Of a stretch of 64,000 bases of DNA, positions 1 through 11,428 are shown one piece after another. The stretch comes from Bubalus kerabau. Lineage: Eukaryota > Chordata > Mammalia > Artiodactyla > Bovidae. The stretch covers positions 166,428,240-166,492,239 of the forward strand of contig NC_073625.1 in NCBI RefSeq assembly GCF_029407905.1. Reading direction: 5' to 3'. Each line of letters opens with the position of its first letter. The stretch's first letter is position 1. Below the pieces are notes generated by a model. It made no database searches, had not been told where the DNA came from, and was given only the letters and a program-made list of their open reading frames with translations. The position numbers and the translations under genes are program-made.

Positions 1-16
1 TCTTTTAATTAAAATT

Positions 17-225
17 ATGTGTGTGTGTGTGTGCTCAGTCATGTCCAACTCTCTGCGACCCTATGGACCGTCACCCTTTAGGCTCCTCTGTCTATGGGAT
101 TCTCCAGGCAACAATACCGGAGTGGGTTGCCTTTCCTTTTCCCAAAGAATTTCCCCAACCTCTATTAAACCCATATCTCCTGCGTCTCCTGCACTGGCGG
201 GAGGATTCTTTAGCACTAAGCCACC
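17..225 (-). mobile_element. Bov-tA-type SINE with GT-run tail
   Basis: On the minus strand this reads as a tRNA-derived ruminant SINE. The tRNA-like head is at the right end (after about 200) and the 3' tail is the GT run at 19-33, which is a CA run on the element strand. Diagnostic blocks are the reverse complements of 'gagtcggacacgactgag' and 'tggcaacccactccagta', both diverged. It abuts two further SINE copies to its right. Confidence 0.85.
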
Positions 226-239
226 ACACTGTGCTGCTG

Positions 240-439
240 GGCTTAGTTGCTCAGAGGTGTCTGACTCTGCAATCCTATGGACTATAGCTGGCTCCTCTGT
301 CCATGGGATTCTCCAGGCAAGAATACTGGAGTTAGTTGTCATGCCTTCCTCCAGCGGATCATTCCAACCCAGGGATCGAACCTAGGTCTCCTGTATTGCA
401 GGCGGATTCTTTACCATCTGAACCACCAAGGAAGCCCAT
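240..439 (-). mobile_element. Bov-tA-type SINE
   Basis: This is a second minus-strand SINE directly beside the first. It runs from the 3' block 'cagaggtgtctgactctg' at the left to the tRNA-like head ending in 'ggaagccc' at the right. It is diverged but nearly full length. Confidence 0.85.
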
Positions 440-445
440 GAATAC

Positions 446-555
446 TGAATTTGTTAGCCTATTCCTTCTCCAGGGAATCTTCCCAAACCAGGAATGGAAC
501 CAGGGTCTCCTGAATGGCAGGCAGATTCTTTACCTGCTGAGCTACCAGGGAAGGT
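446..555 (-). mobile_element. Partial Bov-tA SINE (head half)
   Basis: Only the tRNA-like head and adjoining segment are present, in the same minus orientation as the two copies to its left. The 3' half is missing. It is either a truncated insertion or one unit of a multimeric SINE. Confidence 0.7.
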
Positions 556-979
556 TTTAGAGGATGTTTTAAAATTGAATTACTATGTAAGACCTCTAGA
601 TGCAAGAAACAGAACTTGCTGAATAGTGCGGATCTGACATTCCCTTCAAAAGACAGCTCCCAAGTTGAAGAGAACTGCAACTTCTGAAAATAAAGCCTTC
701 AATTTAAAATTTAAAAATAAATAAAATATTTTACAGCTATTGCCACGTAGATCTACAGTGACATTACCATTCCCTACCCATAAAAATGGAATGAAGCCAC
801 TTATGTTCTTTTACTTTCACTTTTTATTTTTTTAATGGAATGCTTTCACACTGTATACCACCATTAAAAAAAACTCCACCACTATGATAGGTGATAGAGT
901 GGTATTACACAGTTGTTTAAACTAAAATTTTAAAATCATATGGTAAAAGAATTCTTACTGAAGCTTGCATTTCTGTATC
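556..979. other. AT-rich sequence without recognised feature
   Basis: I see no open frame of note, no SINE or LINE signature and no tandem array here. Confidence 0.5.
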
Positions 980-1660
980 TGAAAATTGGCTGTTCACGAA
1001 CATTTCTCATTTTACTGTTGATTGTTTATTGTTTTTGATATTGATTCAGAAGAGCTCTTTACATGTTAAGTAAATCAATACATTTTGCAGGTTTTATGTA
1101 TTATAATAAGTCTTCCACAGATTGTCATCTTTTTATTGATGTTCTTTTCCACTTCTGCAGGCAAGCATTTTAAATTTTAAGGTAACTAAAATCATTTTGT
1201 GCTTGATTAGAAAGGCTCTCTTCCTCTATAATTTTATTTTCACTTTGCATAAATTCCCTTATATTTAAACTAGTACATAGTGTACCATGTATTGATGTAT
1301 CACAGTTTTTTAGTCTATTCCTAGTCATTGGTTATTGCGTGTTGTCTTTTATTTATATATTTACTTAAATTCTAAGCAGTGTTGATAGAACATCCATAAC
1401 TTTTACATACATTATTTTAGTCATGTCTGTCTCCTTATGGCTATTTATTTTGTCTTATAATTACAGGTTCAAATAGCATTCTTGTATTTAATACTTTACA
1501 TCTGTAACCCTGCCACACAACCCTCAGTGAACACTGTTACAATTTACATGCCCACAGGCAGGAGTATACAAGAGATGTCATTTCTTGACATCATTACCAG
1601 CACTGAGTGTTGTTAGTCTTAAATCTATTTTTCAATAGTAAAGTTTTGTGTTCACACTTA
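980..1660 (-). mobile_element. Highly diverged L1-type fragment (possible)
   Basis: The plus strand resembles antisense L1 ORF2/3'-end text, for example the T-rich stretch around 1040-1150 and the block near 1570-1620. The match is weak and has no readable ends or target-site duplication. It could be a HAL1-like or other ancient L1 remnant. Treat it as tentative. Confidence 0.35.
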
Positions 1661-3215
1661 GAGCAAATATGAATGACATTATTTATACCCAGTCCTTTGT
1701 ATCTTTTTTCCTAGATCTCTTTTCTACTACTTTTTATTTTCAGCTTAGTTCATTTCTTGTGCCATTCAGGCAAAGGACGATGGCAGGGAGAAAATTACCC
1801 TCTGGGCAGATGGTAGACAAAACATACAACGAGAAATTCAGGTTGTTACTGCTCTAAATAAGGGGATAACTTGTTTCCAGCAACTTATTTAGATGTTTCT
1901 TTTCTTCAGTCTAACAGTCTAATTTTTTTTTTTGTCTTGTGATAAAAACATCATCTCAATTATATTTTGTTTGCTCCCACAGCCCATTTAAAGTTCCAGT
2001 GTATTCTGTTCTCACTTGTCTGGGGAAAAGATGGGCTATGTCTGTGAGGTTGAATGAGACTCAGACTTCATATCATTTTCTTGCATTCCCTATCATCATA
2101 AGTGGCAAAACAGGGCAATTCATCCTTTTTCCTTCTCTCACATGTGGCACAAAGCTCCAGGCAGGCAGGCTAGAGACTTGCCTGTCCTCCAAAGGCTGCA
2201 GTTGTAAAACGGCTCTTGCAAGATCAGACCCTTGCTAATTACAATACTAACATCTATTAACTTTTTCATTCATCACAAATTTTCATTCATTTCTTAAGGC
2301 TAATACTAATTGCAACTGTAAGAAAATAATAATGCTAAATAGGGCAAGCAATCTGGGAACCCAAATGGTATATTCCCCTCCTGATACACATTCTCTCATT
2401 AGACACATTCACAGAGGAGGGAAAAATCCCTCCAAAGAACTGGCACTGCAAATTATTATTTTTATAAATTATGTTTGTTCTAAGGTTATTGAATATACAA
2501 TTTTTTTAACTTATAAAGTGAGAGTTTGGGGATAATCGACTTGGTAAGCAGTCTCAATGGAGAGTTTAAAATGAGGGAAAACATATTAAAGAGGAAATAA
2601 TAAGAGGAGTAAAGTACTATATCTTGAAACATAATCTAGGATAAACCAAAGGGACTCTTAATAAACATGATCTTTGTTAAGTTTGCTCTGGATATAACCA
2701 GCAAAGATCACAGGAATATTTTGCTAGTGAAGAAAAAACCTTTTTCCTAAAATGATTCCCATGCCTGGTCTGTTTTTGACCTTCTAGCAACAATTATCAT
2801 ATCAAAATAGTAGCTAAAATAAAGTAAAATTAATTTCATTGGATCAAGAGAAGAATGCACTCTTATTTTCTTATTTATCAGTTTGGTAAGAATTCATTGA
2901 CAGGTCAATCCTTATAATTAGTCATTTCCTAGTTATGAAAATCAGAACACTCCCTTGCTTGTGTTTATTCCTGGGACTTCTGGGTACAGGATAAGTTTCC
3001 ATTCATCAAAATTGTATTTTAGGGCTTCCACTTCCTAAATTATGTTTACCATCACTGTCAGAAGCCAAATTAGCACTCCCATTTTATTACAGAATGAGCT
3101 AAGTTTAAAGGGAGTAAATAGAGTAGTATGAGTTAATAAACTCTAGTTTGTATTCAGGTAAATGTCAATTAACTTGAGATGATAAGTATGCTTACTGTTC
3201 TTCAGCAGAAATGCC
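1661..3215. other. Single-copy AT-rich DNA
   Basis: Only short open frames occur (1939-2238 is 99 codons), with no recognisable protein family or codon signature. No repeat family was identified. I see no exon-like structure. Confidence 0.5.
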
Positions 3216-3290
3216 TAGCATGCTGCAGTCCACAAGCTTGCAAATAGTAGGACATGCAGAGTTGGACACAACTTAGCAACTGAACAACTG
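3216..3290 (+). mobile_element. Bov-tA SINE 3' fragment
   Basis: About 75 bases match the 3' end of Bov-tA in sense orientation ('agttggacacaacttagc' region), with the head missing and heavy divergence. Confidence 0.6.
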
Positions 3291-4154
3291 TTCTTTGACC
3301 AAAGTACAATAACATATGCAGCTGCATGTATGGCAACCATATATGGGACTTTGTCTTTCCTGGTTCATCAGCTGTATTCAAATGTTGAAGATGGAATTTG
3401 GGAGCTGGGATAATCCACAGTTATCATATAATAGAGGTGATCCCCTTAGGACTTATTCTCATCCACAATGACATTAATTCTTAAGACTTGACTCAAGGAG
3501 TTTCTTTCCGTTCAACAAACATTCAGTCATTTTCAGAATCAGCTGGGGAAGAGCCAGTTATGGGCTCAGTGTGATGACCACTCAAAGGTTCAGTTCCGTC
3601 ACATGACAGGTTTTGAGGAACTTCTGCCCCAAATTTTAAGGTTCCTCTTATTGGTAATCAGTGATATGTTTCAACAGAGAGGAGAGGGAAATAGAAACTA
3701 AAGGTACTTTTTATTATAAATACTGGCCTTGCAAGAAGAGCAAACAATTGAGTCACTGTTTTTATTACACAATAAAACAGAGGCCACTCTTAAGCTTAGT
3801 CATAAGAACTGCTTGTCATATATAGCTTCTGAAATATGAGTACATACAGCAAAACTGGTAAAGGTAAACACTTATTCAGTGTCCCAACACTAGGATCATG
3901 GAGTATGAGAGTAAATTAAAGGAAAATAGAGCTCAGATTAATAAATATGTCAGTTACAACATGTGTGTTCTTTTGCAATTAATCCATAGTCTAGCTTGTC
4001 AATGTTACTTTTCCCACTGTTTCTCAGTTTGGTTGTAGGTCCCTAAAGTTTGTGTCTGACCTGATTTTTGTATTTTGTGCAATGTTACTGCTTTTAATTT
4101 GGCTACTTCTAGCTTTTGATACTAAATAAAACATATAGTGTTACAAGAGCAGTG
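3291..4154. other. Single-copy sequence without recognised feature
   Basis: The base composition is mixed and there is no open frame of interest. No repeat signature was recognised. Confidence 0.45.
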
Positions 4155-4256
4155 AGACTGCTGGAGTGGATTGCCATGGTTGGATCGAACCCTCATCTCC
4201 TGTGGCTCCCGCATTGCAGGTGGATTCTTGACTGATTAGTCACAAGGGAAACCCCA
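4155..4256 (-). mobile_element. Bov-tA SINE fragment
   Basis: The middle and tRNA-like head of a minus-strand SINE are visible: 'ggagtggattgcc' at the left and the altered 'aagggaaacccc' at the right. The 3' portion is missing. Confidence 0.7.
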
Positions 4257-4370
4257 AAATGTGAACCATATTAGTATTAAAATATAGATACTCTAAATAT
4301 TCAATAAGAAATTTTTAAAAACCCTAATAGGTGAAACTGACAAAAACAAAACAAAACAAAAACCTTCCAT

Positions 4371-4382
4371 AAGACACTGGAC
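4371..4382 (+). repeat. L1 target-site duplication, left copy
   Basis: The 12-mer aagacactggac here recurs at 7810-7821 just after the A-rich tail of the L1. The preceding 'ccat' gives a bottom-strand nick context resembling the L1 endonuclease preference (TTTT/AA-like), as expected for target-primed insertion. Confidence 0.9.
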
Positions 4383-7300
4383 GCACATGGAGGCTGAACA
4401 ACACGCTGCTGAATAAACAACAAATCACAGAAGAAATCAAAAAAGAAATCAAAATTTGCATAGAAACGAATGAAAATGAAAACACAACAACCCAAAACCT
4501 GTGGGACACGGTAAAAGCAGTCCTAAGGGGAAAGTTCATAGCAATACAGGCATACCTCAAGAAACAAGAAAAAAGTCAAATAAATAACCTAACTCTACAC
4601 CTAAAGCAACTAGAAAAGGAAGAAATGAAGAACCCCAGGGTTAGTAGAAGGAAAGAAATCTTAAAACTTAGAGCAGAAATAAATGCAAAAGAAACAAAAG
4701 AGACCATAGCAAAAATCAACAAAACCAAAAGCTGGTTTTTTGAAAGGATAAATAAAATTGACAAACCATTAGCCAGACTCATCAAGAAACAAAGGGAGAA
4801 AAATCAAATCAATAAAATTAGAAATGAAAATGGAGAGATCACAACAGACAACACAGAAATACAAAGGATCATAAGAGAGTACTATCAACAATTATATGCC
4901 AATAAAATGGACAACGTGGAAGAAATGGACAAATTCTTAGAAAAGTACAACTTTCCAAAACTTGACCAGGAAGAAATAGAAAATCTTAACAGACCCATCA
5001 CAAGCACGGAAATTGAAACTGTAATCAAAAATCTTCCAGCAAACAAAAGCCCAGGTCCAGATGGCTTCACAGCTGAATTCTACCAAAAATTTAGAGAAGA
5101 GCTAACACCTATCCTGCTCAAACTCTTCCAGAAAATTGCAGAGGATGGTAAACTTCCAAACTCATTCTATGAGGCCACCATCACCCTAATACCAAAACCT
5201 GGCAAAGATCCCACAAAAAAAGAAAACTACAGGCCAATATCACTGATGAACATAGATGCAAAAATCCTTCACAAAATTCTACCAATCAGAATCCAACAAC
5301 ACATTAAAAAGATCATACACCATGACCAGGTGGGCTTTATCCCAGGGATGCAAGGATTCTTCAATATCTGCAAATCAATCAATGTAATACACCACATTAA
5401 CAAATTGAAAAATAAAAACCATATGATTATCTCAATAGATGCAGAGAAATCCTTTGACAAAATTCAACATCCACTTATGATAAAAACTCTCCAGAAAGCA
5501 GGAATAGAAGGAACATACCTCAACATAATCAAAGCTATATATGACAAACCCACAGCAAACATTATCCTCAATGGTGAAAAATTGAAAGCATTTCCTCTAA
5601 AGTCAGGAACAAGACAAGGGTGCCCACTTTCACCATTACTATTCAACATAGTTTTGGAAGTTTGGGCCACAGCAATCAGAGCAGAAAAAGAAATAAAAGG
5701 AATCCAAATTGGAAAAGAAGAAGTAAAGCTCTCACTGTTTGCAGATGACATGATCCTCTACATAGAAAACCCTAAAGACTCCACCAGAAAATTACTAGAA
5801 CTAATCAATGACTATAGTAAAGTTGCAGGATATAAAATCAACACACAGAAATCCCTTGCATTCCTATACACTAATAATGAGAAAACAGAAAGAGAGATTA
5901 AGGAAACAATTCCATTCACCATTGCAACGGAAAGAATAAAATACTTAGGAATATATCTACCTAAAGAAACTAAAAACCTATATATAGAAAACTATAAAAC
6001 ACTGGTGAAAGAAATCAAAGAGGACACTAACAGATGGAGAGATGTACCATGTTCATGGATTGGAAGAATCAATATAGTGAAAATGAGTATACTACCCAAA
6101 GCAATTTATAGATTCAATGCAATCCCTATCAAACTACCAACAGTATTCTTCACAGAACTAGAACAAATAATTTCACAATTTGTATGGAAATACAAAAAAC
6201 CTCGAATAGCCAAAGCGATCTTGAGAAAGAAGAATGGAACTGGAGGAATCAACCTACCTGACTTCAGGCTCTACTACAAAGCCACAGTTATCAAGACAGT
6301 ATGGTACTGGCACAAAGACAGAAATATAGGTCAATGGAACAAAATAGAAAGCCCAGAGATAAATCCACGCACATATGGACACCTTATCTTTGACAAAGGA
6401 GGCAAGAATATACAATGGATTAAAGACAATCTCTTTAACAAGTGGTGCTGGGAAATCTGGTCAACCACTTGTAAAAGAATGAAACTAGAACACTTTCTAA
6501 CACCATACACAAAAATAAACTCAAAATGGATTAAAGATCTCAACGTAAGACCAGAAACTATAAAACTCCTAGAGGAGAACATAGGCAAAACACTCTCCGA
6601 CATACATCACAGCAGGATCCTCTATGACCCACCTCCCAGAATATTGGAAATAAAAGCAAAAATAAACAAATGGGACCTAATTAACCTTAAAAGCTTCTGC
6701 ACATCAAAGGAAACTATTAGCAAGGTGAAAAGACAGCCTTCAGAATGGGAGAAAATAATAGCAAATGAAACAACTGACAAACGACTAATCTCAAGAATAT
6801 ACAAGCAACTCCTACAGCTCAACTCCAGAAAAATAAATGACCCAATCAAAAAATGGGCCAAAGAACTAAATAGACATTTCTCCAAAGAAGACATACAGAT
6901 GGCTAACAAACACATGAAAAGATGCTCAACATCACTCATTATCAGAGAAATGCAAATCAAAACCACCATGAGGTACCATTTCACACCAGTCAGAATGGCT
7001 GCAATCCAAAAGTCTACAAGTAATAAATGCTGGAGAGGGTGTGGAGAAAAGGGAACCCTCTTACACTGTTAGTGGGAATGCAAACTAGTACAGCCACTAT
7101 GGAGAACAGTGTGGAGATTCCTTAAAAAACTGGAAATAGAACTGCCTTATGATCCAGCAATCCCACTGCTGGGCATACACACTGAGGAAACCAGAAGGGA
7201 AAGAGACACGTGTACCCCAATGTTCATCGCAGCACTGTTTATAATAGCCAGGACATGGAAGCAACCTAGATGTCCATCAGCAGATGAATGGATAAGAAAG

Positions 7301-7809
7301 CTGTGGTACATATACACAATGGAGTACTACTCAGCCATTAAAAAGAATACATTTGAATCAGTTCTAATGAGGTGGATGAAACTGGAGCCTATTATACAGA
7401 GTGAAGTAAGCCAGAAAGAAAAACACCAATACAGTATACTAACGCATATATATGGAATTTAGAAAGATGGTAACAATAACCCTGTGTACGAGACAGCAAA
7501 AGAGACACTGATGTATAGAACAGTCTTATGGACTCTGTGGGAGAGGGAGAGGGTGGGAAGATTTGGGAGAATGGCATTGAAACATGTAAAATATCATGTA
7601 TGAAACGAGTTGCCAGTCCAGGTTCGATGCACGATACTGGATGCTTGGGGCTGGTGCACTGGGACGACCCAGAGGGCTGGTACAGGGAGGGAGGAGGGAG
7701 GAGGGTTCAGGATGGGGAACACATGTATACCTGTGGCGGATTCATTTTGATATTTGGCAAAACTAATACAATTATGTAAAGTTTAAAAATAAAATAAAAT
7801 TAAAAAAAA
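4383..7809 (+). mobile_element. 5'-truncated L1 (L1-BT type), 3.4 kb
   Basis: This L1 begins inside ORF2, downstream of the missing endonuclease domain. It runs through reverse transcriptase, the C-terminal domain and the 3' UTR to an AATAAA-containing A-rich tail at about 7783-7809. The 12-bp target-site duplication at 4371-4382 and 7810-7821 fixes both ends and shows this is a primary insertion, not a later deletion product. The 3' UTR carries the G-rich stretch near 7680-7710 that recurs, reversed, at 22.9-23.1 kb and 58.7-58.9 kb. The sequence is little diverged, so it is relatively young within this window. Confidence 0.93.
4385..7462 (+). pseudogene. L1 ORF2 remnant (reverse transcriptase plus C-terminal domain)
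   Basis: A single reading frame is open from the truncation point to 7462 except for one stop. It encodes the L1 ORF2 linker, reverse transcriptase and C-terminal region. In L1 this protein nicks target DNA and reverse-transcribes its own mRNA in ribonucleoprotein particles. The RT active-site motif FADD is encoded at 5738-5749, the 'SPGPDGFTAEFYQ' block lies near 5047-5086, and 'GTRQGCPLSPLLFN' lies near 5608-5649. The endonuclease domain is absent because of the 5' truncation. The only interruption is TAG at 7070-7072, inside the cysteine/histidine knuckle (C-x3-C-x7-H-x4-C). The second L1 copy in this window reads TGG (Trp) at that codon. Translation would have to start at an internal ATG such as 4625, so no functional protein is expected. 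Confidence 0.93.
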
Positions 7810-7821
7810 AAGACACTGGAC
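7810..7821 (+). repeat. L1 target-site duplication, right copy
   Basis: This is identical to 4371-4382 and directly follows the A-rich tail. Confidence 0.9.
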
Positions 7822-8461
7822 AAAGAATTTCACTACTGATTTCTTTCAGATATTTAAGAACCAAAGGGTTTTATCTAGTTATACTTTTTGAGAGGTTATT
7901 TTACAAATTAAAACTTCTCCATATGTTTTCAAAGCTAAACTGATAGAATATAAACAGGATAGCTCAAAAACACTATGGTGCAAAATTACATATAATAAAC
8001 AGAAAAAAAATCAAATGAAATATTAACAAGAGTAAAAGAATCCCACTAAACAAAAAGATAAGAAAATCCCATTATCATAGCTATTATTATATAATGTTTT
8101 CTGAAGTTTCTAACCAATAAACTTATTTATGAAAATAAAGAAACTGTATAAATATTAAGAATAAAGAGTAACACTTTGTATTGATCAATAATTTGATTCC
8201 CTACCCAGGAAAATAAAGTTAATCTGAAAAGCAGTTGTTCAGTAAAATGGCTAGGGACTAAAGAAATAATCTGAACTCATCAGTGTATTAATATTGAGGT
8301 ACCATTGCTTCAGCATCATCTAGTTGGGTTTTGTTAAAACATAAAAGCAAGGGTGATTTAATATTAAGAAGTTTATTTCATAGTTTTTTCAATATATTAT
8401 TATCACCAATGGGAAAAAAACATTTCATGTAAAATTTTGGACTAGGGAATTTTTAACAGAC
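7822..8461. other. AT-rich single-copy sequence
   Basis: No open frame or repeat family was recognised. The stretch is dominated by A/T with a few short A runs. Confidence 0.5.
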
Positions 8462-9010
8462 CTTATTTTTTTTTTTTTGACATTTTAGGTTCACAGCAAA
8501 AATGAAAGTATGGAGTTTCCCATATCCTTCCTGCCCACAAAAATTCATAGCCTCTCCCACGATCACCATCTCCTACCAGAGTGGTACATTTGTTACAACT
8601 GATGAACATACACTGACCCATGATTATCATCCAGAGTACATAGCTTACATCAGAATTCACTCCCCATGTTGTACATTCCAGGTTTGGACAAATATATAAT
8701 GAGATGTCTCCATCATTATATTGGGTTGGCTACAAAGTTTGCTCAAGATTTTCCATAACATCTTGTAGAAACACCCAAATCAGCTTTTTGGCCAACTTGA
8801 TAGCATTACATGAGGTAGTTTCACTGCCCTAAAAATACTCTGTTCTACTACTCATCTCTCTTTCCCCTAACTCCTGGCAATTTCTACCCCTAAAATTTTT
8901 ATCATAGTAAAAATAATTCTGCCTTTTCTAGAATGTCATATAATCAGAATCATAGAGTATGTAGTTTTTTACATTGGATTCTTTCATTTAGTAATACTCA
9001 TTTAAATTTC
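8462..9010 (-). mobile_element. Ancient L1 3' end, interrupted by a MITE
   Basis: A T-run at 8467-8478, the reversed A tail, is followed by text typical of the antisense 3' UTR of old mammalian L1M elements ('gacattttaggttcacagc', then blocks at 8580-8660 and 8830-9000). The MITE at 8721-8800 cuts it cleanly, and the L1 text resumes on the far side. The short open frames here are by-products. Confidence 0.7.
8721..8800. mobile_element. Mariner-type MITE (80 bp, palindromic)
   Basis: The element starts ttgggttggc and ends gccaacttga, which are imperfect inverted termini. The whole 80 bp folds on itself around 8758-8762. It is flanked on both sides by TA (8719-8720 and 8801-8802), the target duplication of Tc1/mariner transposases. 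It carries no coding sequence, so it would have moved only with a transposase supplied in trans. It resembles the ruminant counterpart of human MADE1, and about a quarter of the arm positions no longer pair. Confidence 0.85.
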
Positions 9011-9015
9011 CTTCA

Positions 9016-9703
9016 GAGGGAGTGATGTCAGCAAGACGATGAAATAGAAGGAAGCCCCTCACTCATATCCTCTCCCAACATCAGTAATTTGGTAGCCATT
9101 CTCAGAAGAAATGTACCTCTGTGGGAACTCAGGATCTAGATAGGAGACTGTGAAATTAAAAGGAGTCCAAAGCCAAGGAGGGCTCTTCAAAAAGGCTAAC
9201 CTGTGCCCAACTGTGTGGTCCTAGCTACAGACCAAGAAACAACTTCATCCTGCTGTGGACTAAGCTACACCATTTGACCTCGGTCTTGCCCATGCAATCG
9301 ACCATGAAGTGTTTCAATGATCTGGCTCCAGCCCCACTCAGCTGTAATCTGGAAGCCGTTTGAGTCAAGCTCACCAGACTCAGTCTAACTTTCCATTCTG
9401 AAATGGCCCTGTCACTGGACTCCAGTCCCTCATCTACACTTCAGGAGCAGTCTTGCCAGCCTGGAGACCGTAGGGAGACATGCCTATTTGTGACTCTGAA
9501 AGGAAGCCAACAGACCTCCATCTGACAGAAGATCTTAAAGTGGTGTTGTGACTCAGCTCCAACAACTCCCAGCTGTGGTCCAGGAACAGGTCTGCCTACT
9601 CATAGCCCATCAGGAGAAACAGCCATCAGTGTCCTTGGAAGTAAGCCTACCAAACTTGGTCTGACTGAATCCTGAGATGGTTCTTTAGTTTGGCTCCAGG
9701 CTA
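9016..9703. repeat. Degenerate tandem-monomer repeat, left part
   Basis: Higher-GC text contains recurring motifs such as 'gcagtcttgcc' (about 9449) and 'caggtctgcc' (about 9587), each followed by a 'cctggagacc'-like block, and 'ccagactcagtctaact' (9378) versus 'ccaaacttggtctgact' (9648), spaced about 279 bp. The same monomers resume after the BovB at 10969. It may be the 5' UTR of an old LINE. I cannot assign the family. Confidence 0.5.
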
Positions 9704-9709
9704 TCCCAG

Positions 9710-10968
9710 TTCGGTTCAGTTCAGTTCAGTTGCTCAGTCATGTCAGACTATTTGTGACCCCATGAATTACAGCACGCCAGGCCTCCCTGTACATCATCAA
9801 CTCCTGGAGTTTACTCAAACTCATGTTCATCGAGTCGGTGATACCATCCAGCCATCTCATCCTCTGACGTCCACTTCTCCTCCTGCCTTCAATCCCTCCC
9901 AGCATCAGGGTCTTTTCCAATGAGTCAACTCTTCGCATGACGTGGCCAAAGTATTGGAATTTCAGCTTCAGCATCAGTTCTTCCAATGAACACTCAGGAT
10001 TGATCTCCTTTAGGATGGACTGGTTGGATCTCCTTGCAAACCAAGGGACTCTCAAGAGTCTTCTCCAACACCGCAGTTCAAAAGCATCAATTCTTCGGCA
10101 CTCAGCTTTCTTCACAGTCCAACTCTCACATCCATACATGACTACTGGAAAAACCATAGCCTGGACTAGATGGACCTTTGTTGGCAAAGTAATGTCTCTG
10201 CTTTTTAATATGCTATCTAGGTTGGTCATAACTTTCCTTCCAAGGAGTAAGCGTCTTTTAATTTCATGGCAGCAATCACCATCTGCAGTGATTTTGGAGC
10301 CCAGAAAAATAAAGTCTGACACTGTTTCCACTGTTTCCCCATCTATCTGCTATGAAGTGATGGGACCAGATGCCATGATCTTAGTTTTCTGAATGTTGAG
10401 CTTTAAGCCAACTTTTTCACTCTCCTCTTTCACTTTCATTCAGAGGCTTTTTAGCTCCTCTTCACTTTCTGCCATAAGGGTGGTGTCATCTGCATATCTG
10501 AGATTATTGGTTTTTCTCCCAGCAATCTTGATTCCAGCTTGTGCTTCTTCCAGCCCAGCGTTTCTCATGATGTACTCTGCACATGAGTTAAATAAGCAGG
10601 GTGACAATATACAGCCTTGACGTACTCCTTTTCCTATTTGGAACCAGTCTGTTGTTCCATGTCCAGTTCTAACTGCTGCTTCCTGACCTGCATTTAGGTT
10701 TCTCAAGAGGCAGGTGAGGTGGTCTGGTATGTCCATCTCTTTCAGAATTTTCCACAGTTTATTGTGATCCACACAGTCAAAAGCTTTGGCATAGTCAATA
10801 AAGCAGAAATAGATGTTTTTCTGAAAGTCTCTTGCTTTTTCAACAATCCAGCAGATGTTGGCAATTTGATCTCTGGTTCTTCTGCCTTTTCTAAAACCAG
10901 CTTGAACATCTGGAAGTTCACACTTCACATATTGCTGAAGCCTGACATGAGAATGTTGTGCATTACTT
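9710..10968 (-). mobile_element. BovB LINE copy A, 5'-truncated
   Basis: The left end is the BovB 3' terminus (repeated 'ttcag' followed by 'ttgctcagtcatg'). The right end is the 5' truncation upstream of the RT domain. A short duplication tcccag flanks it (9704-9709 and 10969-10974). Rejoining the flanks restores a monomer of the surrounding repeat, which supports these ends. It is about 1.26 kb of a roughly 3.2-kb element. Confidence 0.9.
9738..10968 (-). pseudogene. BovB reverse transcriptase remnant (copy A)
   Basis: On the minus strand, 10968-10440 encodes the RT palm, including 'FIDYAKAFDCVDH' and the active-site YADD (complement of about 10485-10496). After a frame change, 10331-9738 encodes the C-terminal part ending in the conserved 'RMRWLDGITDSM' and 'AWRAVIHGV' blocks. 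RTE-clade RTs act with an N-terminal APE-type endonuclease that is missing here. The protein is inactive: no start, no endonuclease and a frameshift near 10335-10440. Confidence 0.88.
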
Positions 10969-11185
10969 TCCCAGCTGTCATCAAAGAGCAGTCCTGCCCA
11001 CCTGGTGACCTGATGGGAGACCTTCATGTCTGTGCCTCTAGAGCCAGGCCTGTAGACTTTGGTCTGGGCTTTTAGTCCTAAAGCAGCCATAGAACTTGTT
11101 CAGGGGCAGTTCTGCCTGCCCAGGGACCCACATAATAACCTGGCAGGAGCCCTTTCAGGGACTTGGCAGGAGCCACACAGTCTAT

Positions 11186-11428
11186 GGGGATTCCCAGGCA
11201 GTGCAGCAGTAAAAAGCCTGCCTGCCTATGCAGAAGACACAAGAGATGCAGGTCTGAGATTCAGGTTTGATCCCTTGGAGGAGGAAATGGCAATCCATTC
11301 CAGTATTCTTGCCTGGAAAATTCCATAGACAGAAGAGCTTGGTGAGCTACAGTTTATGGGGTTGCAAAGAGTTGGACATGACTGAGCACACACACACACA
11401 TGCGCGCACACACACACACACACACACC
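11186..11428 (+). mobile_element. Bov-tA SINE with CA-run tail
   Basis: This sense-strand SINE has a tRNA-like head from 'gggattcccaggcagtgc', a body with 'ccattccagtattcttgcc', a 3' block 'agagttggacatgactgag', and then a CA/CG-interrupted dinucleotide tail at 11388-11428. Confidence 0.88.
11388..11428. repeat. CA dinucleotide microsatellite
   Basis: Two CA runs are separated by 'tgcgcg'. They form the tail of the SINE above and are likely to be length-variable. Confidence 0.9.

Noticed and set aside
4625..7072. 815-codon open frame as a host gene
   Set aside because: It is L1 ORF2 (FADD, L1-specific blocks), 5'-truncated, bounded by a target-site duplication and an A-rich tail.
7528..7779. 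83-codon frame beginning MDSVGEGEGG, which recurs at 23143-22856
   Set aside because: It lies in the L1 3' UTR. Recurrence comes from repeat copies, not a gene family.
9937..10392. Plus-strand frames antisense to BovB (also 13117-13674, 20483-21196, 47536-47991 and others)
   Set aside because: The same antisense frame appears opposite every BovB C-terminal region. It is a shadow of the RT codon structure.
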